Below are positions 55,698 to 64,000 of a DNA stretch of 64,000 nt, in pieces. The notes under the pieces were generated by a model. That model ran no database searches and had not been told where the DNA came from. It worked only from the letters and a program-made list of their open reading frames with translations. The stretch is from Pseudomonas sp. JM0905a (GTDB taxonomy: Bacteria > Pseudomonadota > Gammaproteobacteria > Pseudomonadales > Pseudomonadaceae), in the NCBI RefSeq assembly GCF_014700075.1, contig NZ_JACXBU010000006.1:124001-188000 (forward strand), in the 5' to 3' direction. The position numbers and the translations under genes were made by a program. The number at the start of each line of letters is the position of its first letter. The stretch's first letter is position 1.

Positions 55698-56768
55698 ATG
55701 CTGGACTGGAAGAAGCGTATGGGCTATGCGCGTGAGCGCGTTGATGATTCGGTTGACGATGTGCGCAGCTACCTCGGTGGCATGTGGATGAGCCGCGCCC
55801 TCGGCAGCCTGCTGGTGGTCTACCTGATCGCCTGCGTGGTGGTGGGCTGGTACTGGAGTCGCGAGCCCGACCTCTTCCCCGTGCAGCAGAACGCCCAGGC
55901 CGCCGCCGATCGTGCCGGCCGTCAGATGGTCAGTGGCTATACCACCGTGGAAACCTTGAAGACCGTCGCCCAGACCCTGCTGGACAAGAGCGGCGGCTAC
56001 GTCTCCAACGACCTGGCCCCGCCCGGTCTCTGGCTGGACAACATGCCGAGCTGGGAATACGGCGTGCTGGTCCAGGTGCGTGACCTGTCCCGCGCCCTGC
56101 GCAAGGATTTCGCCCGCTCCCAGTCGCAGTCCACTGAAGACCCGGACCTGGCCAAGGCCGAACCGCGCTTCAACTTCGACAACAAGAGCTGGGCGCTGCC
56201 GGCCTCCGAGTCCGAGTACCGCGAAGGCATCCGCTCGCTGGATCGCTACCTGGCCCGCCTGGCCAACCCGAACCAGCCCAATGCCCAGTTCTATACCCGC
56301 GCCGATAACCTGAACAACTGGTTGGGTGACGTCGCCACCCGCCTGGGTTCGCTGTCCCAGCGCCTGTCCGCCAGCGTTGGCCGCGTGCGCCTGAACACCG
56401 ATATCAGCCCGGAAGCCGCCGCCGCCTCCGGCAAGGTGCCGGAAGTGAGCGAAGAGATCGTCGAGACGCCCTGGCTGCAGATCGACAACGTCTTCTATGA
56501 GGCCCGTGGCCAGGCCTGGGCGCTGTCCCACATCCTGCGTGCCATCGAGGTCGACTTCGCCGACGTGCTGGCGAAGAAGAACGCCACCATCAGCGTGCGC
56601 CAGATCATCCGTGAACTGGAGGCCGCCCAGGAGCCGCTGTGGAGCCCGATGGTCCTCAACGGCAGCGGTTACGGCGTACTGGCCAACCACTCGCTGGTGA
56701 TGGCCAACTACATTTCCCGCGCCAACGCCGCCGTGATCGACCTGCGACAGCTGCTGGAGCAGGGCTGA
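55698..56768 (+). CDS. DUF2333 family membrane protein
   Basis: A 356-residue protein with one N-terminal membrane helix (about 35-52, LGSLLVVYLIACVVVGWYW) and a long periplasmic helical domain (SGGYVSNDLAPPGLWLDNMP, EDPDLAKAEPRFNFDNKSWA). Function is unknown. AAGGA before the ATG at 55698 supports that start; an upstream frame would add 15 residues. It overlaps the NUDIX start by one base. Confidence 0.9.
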   Translation: MLDWKKRMGYARERVDDSVDDVRSYLGGMWMSRALGSLLVVYLIACVVVGWYWSREPDLFPVQQNAQAAADRAGRQMVSGYTTVETLKTVAQTLLDKSGGYVSNDLAPPGLWLDNMPSWEYGVLVQVRDLSRALRKDFARSQSQSTEDPDLAKAEPRFNFDNKSWALPASESEYREGIRSLDRYLARLANPNQPNAQFYTRADNLNNWLGDVATRLGSLSQRLSASVGRVRLNTDISPEAAAASGKVPEVSEEIVETPWLQIDNVFYEARGQAWALSHILRAIEVDFADVLAKKNATISVRQIIRELEAAQEPLWSPMVLNGSGYGVLANHSLVMANYISRANAAVIDLRQLLEQG

Positions 56769-57292
56769 TGGCCATCGACGCGCGCGAGGCGGCCCATCGC
56801 GCCGCCTCGGATGCCGAGCGGGTCGCCTGGGTCGACGAGCAGGACCGTCCCCTCGGCGGCCTGCCCCGCGCCGAGCTGCGTGAGCGCGGGCTGGTCTCCC
56901 GTGGCACCTTCATTCTCCTGTTCAACTCCGCCGGCCAGCTCTGCGTGCATCGCCGTACCCTGAGCAAGGCGCTGTACCCGGGCTACTGGGACGTCGCCGC
57001 TGGCGGCATGGTGCAGGAAGGCGAGGACTACGCCGAATCCGCCGCCCGCGAACTGGAAGAAGAACTCGGCATTGGCGGGGTGCCCCTGCGCGAGCATGGC
57101 CGCTTCTATTTCGACGAGCCGGGCAATCGGCTCTGGGGCGGGGTGTTCTCCGCTGTGTCCGACGCGCCGCTGAAACTACAGCCGGAAGAAGTGATGGAAG
57201 CGCGCTTCATGTCGGTGGACGAGGCACTGGCTGTCGAGCCCTGCTGCCCGGACTCCCTGAAGGCGCTGAAGCTGTACCTCGCCACGCTTTAG
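56768..57292 (+). CDS. NUDIX hydrolase, YfcD-like
   Basis: A 174-residue hydrolase with the Nudix box G-x5-E-x7-REUxEExGU present as GGMVQEGEDYAESAARELEE then ELGI. The short N-terminus VDEQDRPLGGLPRAELRERG matches the YfcD branch, related to isopentenyl-diphosphate isomerase-like folds. The substrate is unknown. Its ATG overlaps the DUF2333 stop (TGATG), so they are coupled. Confidence 0.92.
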   Translation: MAIDAREAAHRAASDAERVAWVDEQDRPLGGLPRAELRERGLVSRGTFILLFNSAGQLCVHRRTLSKALYPGYWDVAAGGMVQEGEDYAESAARELEEELGIGGVPLREHGRFYFDEPGNRLWGGVFSAVSDAPLKLQPEEVMEARFMSVDEALAVEPCCPDSLKALKLYLATL

Positions 57293-57305
57293 GTTGTGGG
57301 AACGA

Positions 57306-57401
57306 TGTGGGGGCGAATTCATTCGCTAAGCAGCCCGCAGGGTTGCCCTCACCGCCATTGAGGTCGCTGCGCAACCCTCAGCGATTGAAATTGCCCCCAC
57401 A
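57306..57401. repeat. Paired palindromic intergenic repeat, copy E
   Basis: TGTGGGGGCGAATTCATTCG and the inverted CAGCGATTGAAATTGCCCCC bound a hairpin of GGGTTGC/GCAACCC. It occupies the start of the 375-base gap after the NUDIX gene. Confidence 0.78.
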
Positions 57402-57667
57402 ATGAATTGCGCTTTTTCCCCCTTCAAACCCACGTCCGGCGCGGGTTTGTGCAATATTCCGGACCCTTTCGTGCGGGATGCTGCACGAGGTCGCCAATCT
57501 GTCGATCAATGGCGCATTTTCGTACTTAGCATTCGCCGCGAATGCTGATAAATTTCGCCGCCTTTCAAGCCCGGCCACACACCGGGTTGCGCTGCCCCTG
57601 CCAGAGTGGGGCTTCGCGGTCGGCTCCCGCCGACCAGTCGCTATCCTGACCCCTACGAGGAAAGCCG
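57402..57667 (+). promoter_or_regulatory. Upstream region of the YciH/SUI1 gene with a 19-bp palindrome
   Basis: AGCATTCGC-C-GCGAATGCT (57528-57546) is a perfect 9-bp inverted repeat. AAACCCACG/CGCGGGTTT-like pairing occurs at about 57426-57448. No ORF is convincing here; a promoter and long leader are likely. Confidence 0.35.
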
Positions 57668-58039
57668 GTGGTCAAGAAAGCTTCGTCCTTTGCCGCCCTT
57701 GGCGGCCTGGTGTACTCCACCGACAGCGGCCGGCACTGCCCGGAATGCCGCCAGCCCATCGATGCCTGCATCTGCAAGCAAGCCACCGTGCCTGCTGGCG
57801 ATGGCATTGCCCGCGTTCGTCGCGAATCCAAGGGCCGTGGCGGCAAGACCGTCACCACCATCAGCGGCGTGCCGCTGGCGGGCGACGAGCTCAAGGAGCT
57901 GGCCAGTGCGCTCAAGCGTCGCTGTGGAACCGGTGGAGCCCTGAAGGACGGCGTGATCGAGATCCAGGGCGACCACGTGGACCTGTTGCTTGAAGAACTC
58001 GCCAAGCGCGGCTTCAAGGCCAAGAAATCCGGCGGCTGA
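57668..58039 (+). CDS. SUI1/YciH-family translation factor
   Basis: A 123-residue eIF1-like protein: the SUI1 domain is in the C-terminal two thirds (GKTVTTISGVPL, LKRRCGTGGALKDGVIEIQG). The N-terminus has a possible zinc site C24, C27, C34, C36 (HCPECRQPIDACIC), absent from typical YciH as I recall. GTG start with GAGGAAA upstream. Bacterial YciH affects start-codon fidelity. Confidence 0.9.
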   Translation: MVKKASSFAALGGLVYSTDSGRHCPECRQPIDACICKQATVPAGDGIARVRRESKGRGGKTVTTISGVPLAGDELKELASALKRRCGTGGALKDGVIEIQGDHVDLLLEELAKRGFKAKKSGG

Positions 58040-58171
58040 GCCACGGCTTTCTAAACTGACCGTCATAGCAACGGTCAACACTCCAACGTCACACGATCGA
58101 ATTAACTTGTCTGCGCCCGCCCGGCACGATCCGGCGGGCATGGCCCTTTTCTATCCCATAGGGGGAAACCG

Positions 58172-60085
58172 ATGTCTGCACGACGCACTCGCAAGGACGA
58201 TGGCACCAGCTGGACCGTGGCCGACAGCCGCAGTGTCTATGGCATTCGCCACTGGGGGGCCGGCTATTTCGCGATCAACGAAGCGGGCCGCGTCGAAGTG
58301 CGCCCCCGTGGTGCCGGCAGCGAGCCGGTGGATTTCTTCGACCTCATCGACGATCTGCGCGGCGCCGGGCTGTCCCTGCCGTTGCTGGTGCGCTTCCCCG
58401 ACATCCTGCAGGACCGCGTGCGCCAGCTGACCGGTGCCTTCGACGCCAACATCGAGCGCCTGGAATACCAGAGCAAGTACACCGCCCTGTACCCGATCAA
58501 GGTCAACCAGCAGGAAGCGGTGGTGGAAAACATCATCGCCACCCAGAACGTCTCCATCGGCCTGGAAGCCGGCTCCAAGCCCGAGCTGCTGGCCGTGCTG
58601 GCCCTGGCGCCGAAAGGCGGCACCATTGTCTGCAACGGCTACAAGGACCGTGAGTTCATCCGCCTGGCGCTGATGGGCCAGAAGCTCGGCCACAACGTCT
58701 TCATCGTCATCGAGAAGGAAGCCGAGGTGGACTTCGTCATCGACGTCGCCGCCGAGCTCAAGGTCGCGCCCCAAGTGGGCCTGCGCGTGCGCCTGTCGTC
58801 CCTGGCTTCCTCCAAGTGGGCCGACACCGGTGGCGAGAAGTCCAAGTTCGGACTGTCCGCCGCGCAGATCCTCTCGGTGGTCGAGCGCTTCCGCAAGGCC
58901 GGCCTGGACCAGGGCGTGCGCCTGCTGCACTTCCACATGGGCTCGCAGATCGCCAACCTGGCCGACTACCAGCACGGCTTCAAGGAAGCCATCCGCTACT
59001 ACGCCGAGCTGCGCAACCTCGGCCTGCCGGTCGACCACATCGACGTCGGCGGCGGCCTGGGCGTCGACTACGACGGCACCCACTCGCGCAACGCCAGCTC
59101 CATCAACTACGACATGGACGACTACGCCGGCGTGGTGGTGGGCATGCTCAAGGAGTTCTGCGACGCGCAGGGCCTGCCGCACCCGCACATCTTCTCCGAG
59201 AGCGGCCGTGCCATGACCGCCCACCACGCGGTGCTGGTGATGCAGGTGACCGACGTCGAGCGCCACAACGACGAAGTGCCGAAGTTCTCCAACCTGGAAG
59301 AGCAGCCGGAAATCGTTCGCTGGCTGGCCGAGCTGCTGGGCCCGACCGACGCCGAGATGGTCACCGAGACCTACTGGCGCGCCACCCACTACATGAGTGA
59401 CGCCGCCGCCCAGTATGCCGAAGGCAAGCTGAGCCTGGCCGAGAAGGCCCTGGCCGAGCAGACCTACTTCGCCATCTGCCGCCGTCTGCACAACCAGCTG
59501 AAAGCACGCCAGCGTTCCCACCGCCAGGTGCTCGACGAGCTGAACGACAAGCTGGCGGAGAAGTACATCTGCAACTTCTCGGTGTTCCAGAGCCTGCCGG
59601 ACACCTGGGCCATCGGCCAGGTACTGCCGATCATCCCGCTGCACCGCCTGGACGAAGAGCCCCTGCGCCGCGCCGTGCTGCAGGACCTGACCTGCGACTC
59701 CGACGGCAAGATCAACCAGTACGTCGACGAGCAGAGCATCGAGACCAGCATGCCGGTGCACGAAGTGCGCGAAGGCGAGGACTACCTGCTGGGCGTGTTC
59801 CTGGTGGGCGCCTACCAGGAAATCCTCGGCGACATGCACAACCTGTTCGGCGACACCGACTCGGTGAACGTCTACCAGCATGACGACGGCAGCGTTTACC
59901 ACGCGGGTATCGAAACCCACGACACCATCGAAGACATGCTGCGCTACGTGCACCTGTCCCCCGAGGAGCTGATGGCGCACTACCGCGACAAGGTGGCCAG
60001 CGCCAGGCTGAGCCCGCGCGAGCGCACCCAGTTCATCGACGCCCTGCGTCTGGGGCTGACCCGCTCGTCCTACCTGTCTTCCTGA
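58172..60085 (+). CDS. speA: Biosynthetic arginine decarboxylase
   Basis: A 637-residue PLP enzyme converting arginine to agmatine for polyamine synthesis. PLP lysine K110 in [24 protein letters not shown] and the active-site LTCDSDGKI are present. Length is standard. A strong terminator follows at once. Confidence 0.98.
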   Translation: MSARRTRKDDGTSWTVADSRSVYGIRHWGAGYFAINEAGRVEVRPRGAGSEPVDFFDLIDDLRGAGLSLPLLVRFPDILQDRVRQLTGAFDANIERLEYQSKYTALYPIKVNQQEAVVENIIATQNVSIGLEAGSKPELLAVLALAPKGGTIVCNGYKDREFIRLALMGQKLGHNVFIVIEKEAEVDFVIDVAAELKVAPQVGLRVRLSSLASSKWADTGGEKSKFGLSAAQILSVVERFRKAGLDQGVRLLHFHMGSQIANLADYQHGFKEAIRYYAELRNLGLPVDHIDVGGGLGVDYDGTHSRNASSINYDMDDYAGVVVGMLKEFCDAQGLPHPHIFSESGRAMTAHHAVLVMQVTDVERHNDEVPKFSNLEEQPEIVRWLAELLGPTDAEMVTETYWRATHYMSDAAAQYAEGKLSLAEKALAEQTYFAICRRLHNQLKARQRSHRQVLDELNDKLAEKYICNFSVFQSLPDTWAIGQVLPIIPLHRLDEEPLRRAVLQDLTCDSDGKINQYVDEQSIETSMPVHEVREGEDYLLGVFLVGAYQEILGDMHNLFGDTDSVNVYQHDDGSVYHAGIETHDTIEDMLRYVHLSPEELMAHYRDKVASARLSPRERTQFIDALRLGLTRSSYLSS

Positions 60086-60099
60086 CAGCGTGGTGAATG

Positions 60100-60128
60100 A
60101 AAAAGCCCGGCCATGTGCCGGGCTTTTT
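60100..60128. terminator. Bidirectional terminator after speA
   Basis: AAAAA-GCCCGGC-CATGT-GCCGGGC-TTTTT is a 7-bp GC stem with A5/T5 flanks. It can end speA and block antisense reading. Confidence 0.88.
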
Positions 60129-60237
60129 CATGCGCTGAAACAGAGAGGGTGCCGCCAGGCGACCAACTCGCTGGCAATATTTCCCGCCCGGCGCTTTCAT
60201 TTCTGCCAGCCCTCATCTTTTCCGTGGAGTCCTCACC

Positions 60238-60861
60238 ATGCCGCGCGTCCTGTTGCTCGAATGCAGCCCCAACGACCTGGCCTCGCCCGGCGGTCAGTTG
60301 GCCCGGGAAATGGCCCGGCGCATCCATCCCAAGGCCGAGGTGATCGTGCGCAATCTCGTACGCGAACCCTTGCCGCCGATCTGCGCCGACTACGCGGGCG
60401 CGGTGGTGGGCCATGCGGATCGCTCGGATGAGCACTTCGTCCTGTCCGAACAACTGATCGGCGAGCTGGAGCGCAGCCACTACCTGATCATCTCCACGCC
60501 CATGCACAACTACATGGTGCCGGCGGCGCTGAAACTCTGGCTGGACTACGTGGTGCGCATCCGCCGCACCTTCGAAATGCACGGCGGCCAGCGAATCGGC
60601 CTGCTTGAGGACCGGCCGACGTTCGTGGTGCTGAGTTCTGGCGGCCATTACCTGGGCGCCAAGGCCAAGCAGATGGATTTCCTTTCCCCCTACCTGCGCC
60701 ACGTGCTCGGCATCATCGGCCTGCACCATGTGGAATACCTCCACCTGCAAGGGCTGGCCGATGGCGAGGAAGCCGTGAACACGGCGCTCCAGCAGGCCCG
60801 GGAGCGCCTGTCCTTCAACCCGGTCTTCGCCCCCGAGCCCTTCCCCGACGTGCAGTTGTAG
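60238..60861 (+). CDS. FMN-dependent NADH-azoreductase-like flavodoxin-fold protein
   Basis: A 207-residue AzoR/NQO-like oxidoreductase: PRVLLLECSPNDLASPGGQL is the phosphate loop region, YLIISTPMHNYMVPAALKLW binds FMN and VVLSSGGHYLG is also conserved. It would reduce quinones or azo compounds with NAD(P)H; the substrate is unknown. It is transcribed alone after the speA terminator. Confidence 0.88.
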   Translation: MPRVLLLECSPNDLASPGGQLAREMARRIHPKAEVIVRNLVREPLPPICADYAGAVVGHADRSDEHFVLSEQLIGELERSHYLIISTPMHNYMVPAALKLWLDYVVRIRRTFEMHGGQRIGLLEDRPTFVVLSSGGHYLGAKAKQMDFLSPYLRHVLGIIGLHHVEYLHLQGLADGEEAVNTALQQARERLSFNPVFAPEPFPDVQL

Positions 60862-60973
60862 GTTCGATGCCATGCGCCGATGGTGGACCGGTGAAGCGTG
60901 GTCCACCCTACGACCGTAGGCTGGTGCAGAGCGAAGCGAAGTCCAACAAGGCAGTGCTTGCACCGCCCCGACT

Positions 60974-61432
60974 TCAGCTCGCGATCACCCCATACCCCCG
61001 CGCCATCAGTACCGCGAACAGCGGCAGCAGCAGCGCCAGCAGCAGTTCCAGGCGGATCACCATGATCACCGCCTTGGCTTTGCCGGGGCTGACCGGCGGC
61101 ACCTGGCCGGCCTTCAGCGCATTGCGCCAGTTGAGGAAGACGAAGGTGGGGAAGCCCGAGAGCAGGGCGATCAGCGCGAACAGCCCCATCTTGGCGTGGA
61201 ACATGGAGTTGTGCAGGTAGTAATCCAGCCCCTTGCCGTACCAGACCACCCGCGCTAGGCCGGTGAGCAGCACCACGCCGGCGGCCAGGCCGTAGGCGAT
61301 GTCGATGCGCACCAGGCTGCGCGCGCGCTCAAGGTCCAATGGCAGCTTGAACAGGCGATGCTCCAGGACGAGCAGGGCGAAGAGCGCGAAGATCGAGAGG
61401 AAATGCAGATAGGCGGCGACGGCTTGTCCCAT
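60974..61432 (-). CDS. DUF2214 family membrane protein
   Basis: A 152-residue inner-membrane protein with four helices; conserved HFLSIFALFALLVLEHRLFK, FHAKMGLFALIALLSGFPTF and LLALLLPLFAVLMARGYG. Histidines in helices 1 and 3 could bind heme, as in DUF2214/YidH-like relatives, but I assign no role. It converges with the azoreductase-like gene, with a repeat-like piece (60914-60950) between. Confidence 0.8.
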   Translation of the reverse strand: MGQAVAAYLHFLSIFALFALLVLEHRLFKLPLDLERARSLVRIDIAYGLAAGVVLLTGLARVVWYGKGLDYYLHNSMFHAKMGLFALIALLSGFPTFVFLNWRNALKAGQVPPVSPGKAKAVIMVIRLELLLALLLPLFAVLMARGYGVIAS

Positions 61433-61467
61433 GGAAGCTCCTTCAGGTCATCAGGTTTTCGTTGTCG

Positions 61468-62811
61468 TTATCGTGCGGCGAACCAGGCGTCGCGGCGTTG
61501 CAGGCGCCACGCCAGTGCACCGAGGCTGATCCCGCGTATCGCCATGAAGGCGAGGAACGCCAGCCAGAGCCCGTGATTGCCGAGAAACTGTAGTCCCCAA
61601 CCCAGCGGCAGGCTAAGGACGACGGCGACCAGCATGGCATCGCGCATCTCGCGGGCCCGTGTGGCGCCGATGAACAGGCCATCCAGCAGGTAGCTCCACA
61701 CCGCGATCATGGGCAGCAGCGCGAGGTAGGGCAGGTAGGTGTGGGCCACCTCGCGGACGGCCGCGATATCGCTCTGCATGTCGATGAACAGTCCGCCGGC
61801 AACGGCGAAGAACAGCGCGAAGCCAAGGCTCGCCAGCAACGACCAGCCCCCGGCCACCAGCAGCGAGCGGCGCAGGGTCAGGCGATCGCGGGCGCCGATG
61901 GCGTGGCCGCACAGGGCCTCCACGGCATGGGCCAGACCATCCAGGGCGTAGGCGGTCACCAGCAGGCCGTTGAGCAGCAGGGCGTTGGCCGCCACGGTGG
62001 CGTCGCCCATCCGGGTGCCCTGCACCGTCAGCAGGAAGAACACCAGTTGCAGTGCCAGGGAACGGATGAAGATGTCGCGGTTCACCGCCAGCAGTGGTCG
62101 CCAATTGCGCCACCGTTGCAGCGCTGGCCAGTCGATGTGGCCCGGATAACGGCGCAGCGCCCCACGGGTGAGCGCCAGGCCGATCAGCGCGCCGCTCCAT
62201 TCGGCGATCACCGCCGCGCGCGCCGCACCGGCCACGCCCCAGTCCAGCCCGAGGACGAACCACAGCGCCAGCGCGATGTTCGCCAGGTTGGTGCCCAGCA
62301 GGATGGCCAGGGGGGCACGCGCGTTCTGCGTGCCGAGGAACCAGCCCACCAGGGCGTAGTTGGCCAGGGCTGCGGGCAGGCCGAGCAGGCGCAGGTGAAA
62401 GAACTCGCGGGTCAGCGAGTCCAGCTCCGCGGAGGGGTTCATCAGCTTCAGGGCCAGGCCGCTGAAGGGCACCGCCAGCACGCCCAGCAACATCGCCAGG
62501 CCCAGCGCCAGCCCAAGCCCTTGCAGCAGCACCTGGCGCAGGGCACCGCCATCCGCGCGGCCCGCGGCCTGGGCGGCGAAGCCGGTGGTGCCCATGCGCA
62601 GGAAGCCCAGCACCCCGAGCAGCAGCATGTACAGCGTGCTGCCCACCGCCACGGCGCCCAGTTGGTGAGCGTGGGGCAGATGGCCCACCACCGTGCTGTC
62701 CACCAGGGCGACCAGGGGCACGGAAATATTCGAGAGGATCATGGGCGCGGCCAGTGCCCAGACCTTGTGGTGGGTCGGGGAATGCCGCCAGGCGTCGAGG
62801 AACAGGCTCAT
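61468..62811 (-). CDS. MATE-family efflux transporter, DinF-like
   Basis: A 447-residue MATE exporter with 12 membrane helices: VWALAAPMILSNISVPLVAL, VDSTVVGHLPHAHQLGAVAV and GFLRMGTTGFAAQAAGR are DinF/NorM motifs. It would export cationic or oxidant-linked compounds using Na+ or H+. It lies 35 bases before the DUF2214 gene on the same strand. Confidence 0.93.
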   Translation of the reverse strand: MSLFLDAWRHSPTHHKVWALAAPMILSNISVPLVALVDSTVVGHLPHAHQLGAVAVGSTLYMLLLGVLGFLRMGTTGFAAQAAGRADGGALRQVLLQGLGLALGLAMLLGVLAVPFSGLALKLMNPSAELDSLTREFFHLRLLGLPAALANYALVGWFLGTQNARAPLAILLGTNLANIALALWFVLGLDWGVAGAARAAVIAEWSGALIGLALTRGALRRYPGHIDWPALQRWRNWRPLLAVNRDIFIRSLALQLVFFLLTVQGTRMGDATVAANALLLNGLLVTAYALDGLAHAVEALCGHAIGARDRLTLRRSLLVAGGWSLLASLGFALFFAVAGGLFIDMQSDIAAVREVAHTYLPYLALLPMIAVWSYLLDGLFIGATRAREMRDAMLVAVVLSLPLGWGLQFLGNHGLWLAFLAFMAIRGISLGALAWRLQRRDAWFAAR

Positions 62812-62952
62812 GCAGGGCTCCAGTCAGGCCGCGCAGTATAGCGGCGCGATGTTTCGTGAGCTGCATCGCTCCTGCCGTCATCCGGATGCCACCGGAACGC
62901 CCGGCTGGTCTATAGTTCGCGGCTTGTACGCACTCCCCAACGAGAGCCTGTC

Positions 62953-64000
62953 ATGCCGAAGAAAGGACTACTTCTGGCCCTGGTGCTGAGCCTGCTCAGC
63001 GCCTGTGATTCCTCCACCCCCGAGCAAACCGCAAGCAAGTCGCCACCGGCTGCCGATCAATCTGCGGCGCGCCCGGCCGTCGACACCGCCTCCCTGGCCA
63101 AACGCTACGCCGGCCGCGAACTGCAGGTGATAGACGTCTCCGAAGTGCAGCTCGACGGCGCCAGCGCCTTGTCAGTGACCTTCTCCGTGCCCCTGGACCC
63201 GGATCAGACCTTCGCCGAGCGGCTGCACCTGGTGGACAGCCGGGACGGCACGGTGGACGGCGCCTGGGAACTCTCCGACAACCTGATGGAGCTGCGCCTG
63301 CGCCACCTGGAGCCCAAGCGCCAGCTGGTGCTGACCATCGACCCCGGCCTGCGCGCGGTGAATGACACGCGGCTGGCCGAAGAACACGTTACCCGCCTGG
63401 AAACCCGCGACCTGCAGGCCACCGTCGGCTTCGCCAGCCGTGGTTCGCTGCTGCCCACCCGCCTCGCCGAAGGCCTGCCGGTGATCGCGCTGAACGTCGA
63501 CAAGGTGGATGTGGACTTCTTCCGCGTGAAGACTGAATCCCTGCCGGGCTTCCTCGCTCGCTGGGGCAAGCGTGGCGCCCTGGACGTCTGGGAGGCCCGC
63601 GAGATGCTGAAGATGGCCGACCTGGTCTACACCGGCCGCTTCGACCTCAAGCCCGCGCGCAACACCCGCGAAACCTTGCTGCTGCCCATCGCCAACCTCG
63701 AGACGATGAAGCAGCCGGGCGTCTACCTCGCGGTGATGAAGGAAGCCGGCAGCTACACCTATTCCAACCCGGCGACCCTCTTCACCCTGAGCGACATCGG
63801 CCTTTCCGCCCACCGCTACAGCGATCGCCTGGACATCTTCACCCAGGCCCTGGAAGGCGGCGCCGCGCAGGCCGATATCGCCCTGGAACTGCTGGACGGC
63901 GAAGGCCGCGTGCTGGCCGAAGGCAAGACCGACGGCAAGGGCCACGCCGAACTGCCACTGGTGCCCAAGGCCGAGGTGCTGATCGCCCGCAAGGATGAGC
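62953..64000 (+). CDS. Alpha-2-macroglobulin family lipoprotein, MagD/YfhM type (5' part)
   Basis: The first 349 residues of a large protein cut by the window end; the frame is open to 64000. It is a lipoprotein: MPKKGLLLALVLSLLSAC, with the lipobox Cys at 18. The early text (RYAGRELQVIDVSEVQLDGA, LETRDLQATVGFASRGSLLP) is MG1/MG2-like and matches YfhM/MagD of about 1500 or more residues. Bacterial alpha-2-macroglobulins trap proteases in the periplasm, often with a PBP1C partner that would lie beyond the window. The thioester motif cannot be seen here. Confidence 0.88.
   Translation, partial: MPKKGLLLALVLSLLSACDSSTPEQTASKSPPAADQSAARPAVDTASLAKRYAGRELQVIDVSEVQLDGASALSVTFSVPLDPDQTFAERLHLVDSRDGTVDGAWELSDNLMELRLRHLEPKRQLVLTIDPGLRAVNDTRLAEEHVTRLETRDLQATVGFASRGSLLPTRLAEGLPVIALNVDKVDVDFFRVKTESLPGFLARWGKRGALDVWEAREMLKMADLVYTGRFDLKPARNTRETLLLPIANLETMKQPGVYLAVMKEAGSYTYSNPATLFTLSDIGLSAHRYSDRLDIFTQALEGGAAQADIALELLDGEGRVLAEGKTDGKGHAELPLVPKAEVLIARKDE

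Noticed and set aside
58151-59980. 609-codon minus-strand open frame across speA
   Set aside because: Antisense to speA, which carries intact PLP motifs; Val/Gly/His-rich shadow.

Overview
The window is a high-GC chromosomal segment of a Pseudomonas (gamma-proteobacterium). Its gene order follows, from memory, the P. aeruginosa PAO1 interval running from speA (PA4839) past accB/accC, fis, purH, retS, the urea transporter and urease genes, desCB and vanAB to the branched-chain amino acid ABC transporter near PA4910. I infer a Pseudomonas other than P. aeruginosa, because the intergenic repeats and several insertions look different. I see no prophage, insertion sequence, CRISPR array, rRNA or tRNA. 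Apart from a small toxin-antitoxin pair and repeat elements, this is core genome.

Layout: 1-3.8 kb holds the tail of an amino-acid ABC transporter, an ornithine-cyclodeaminase-like enzyme, a small monooxygenase, an SDR and a GntR regulator. 3.8-8.9 kb is a vanillate module: demethylase vanAB, divergent transporter vanK, and an OprD-type porin, with two near-identical palindromes in the vanA-vanK gap as likely VanR operators. 8.9-12.7 kb has a phosphodiesterase, a HupE/UreJ permease and urease maturation genes ureE-ureF-ureG, led by a sigma-54 promoter with an NtrC-like site upstream. 12.7-15.6 kb is the DesT-controlled desaturase system desC-desB. 15.9-24.2 kb mixes envelope and stress genes: a secreted 13-residue-repeat protein, an AsmA protein, two tandem OsmE-like lipoproteins, a YegD Hsp70, a PsiF protein, a DUF6152/membrane pair, a YqaA protein, an oxaloacetate decarboxylase and a DksA-like zinc finger.

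24.2-34.4 kb carries a RelE/Phd-type toxin-antitoxin pair, then one long co-directional run, urtA-B-C-D-E followed by ureD-ureA-GNAT-ureB-ureC. Together with ureEFG and HupE this gives urea uptake, nickel supply and insertion, and urea hydrolysis. 35-40 kb has a MarC protein, a ThiS/MoaD-like carrier paired with a beta-propeller protein, and the hybrid sensor RetS. 40.1-51.6 kb is housekeeping on the minus strand: purD, purH, fis, dusB, a zinc-ribbon membrane protein, prmA, accC, accB, aroQ and dsbD. 51.8-64 kb has a chemoreceptor, a GGDEF response regulator, a DUF2333 protein, a NUDIX hydrolase, a YciH/SUI1 protein, speA, a flavodoxin-fold oxidoreductase, a DUF2214 protein, a MATE exporter and the start of an alpha-2-macroglobulin lipoprotein.

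Most gene identities are secure from motifs and synteny. Points most worth a second look are the sigma-54/NtrC control region of ureEFG, the near-identical 39-bp coding repeats, the 28-codon leader coupled to vanK, the ThiS/propeller pair, the toxin-antitoxin operator, a folded-looking intergenic element near 2.0-2.2 kb, and a family of about 90-bp paired palindromic intergenic repeats.
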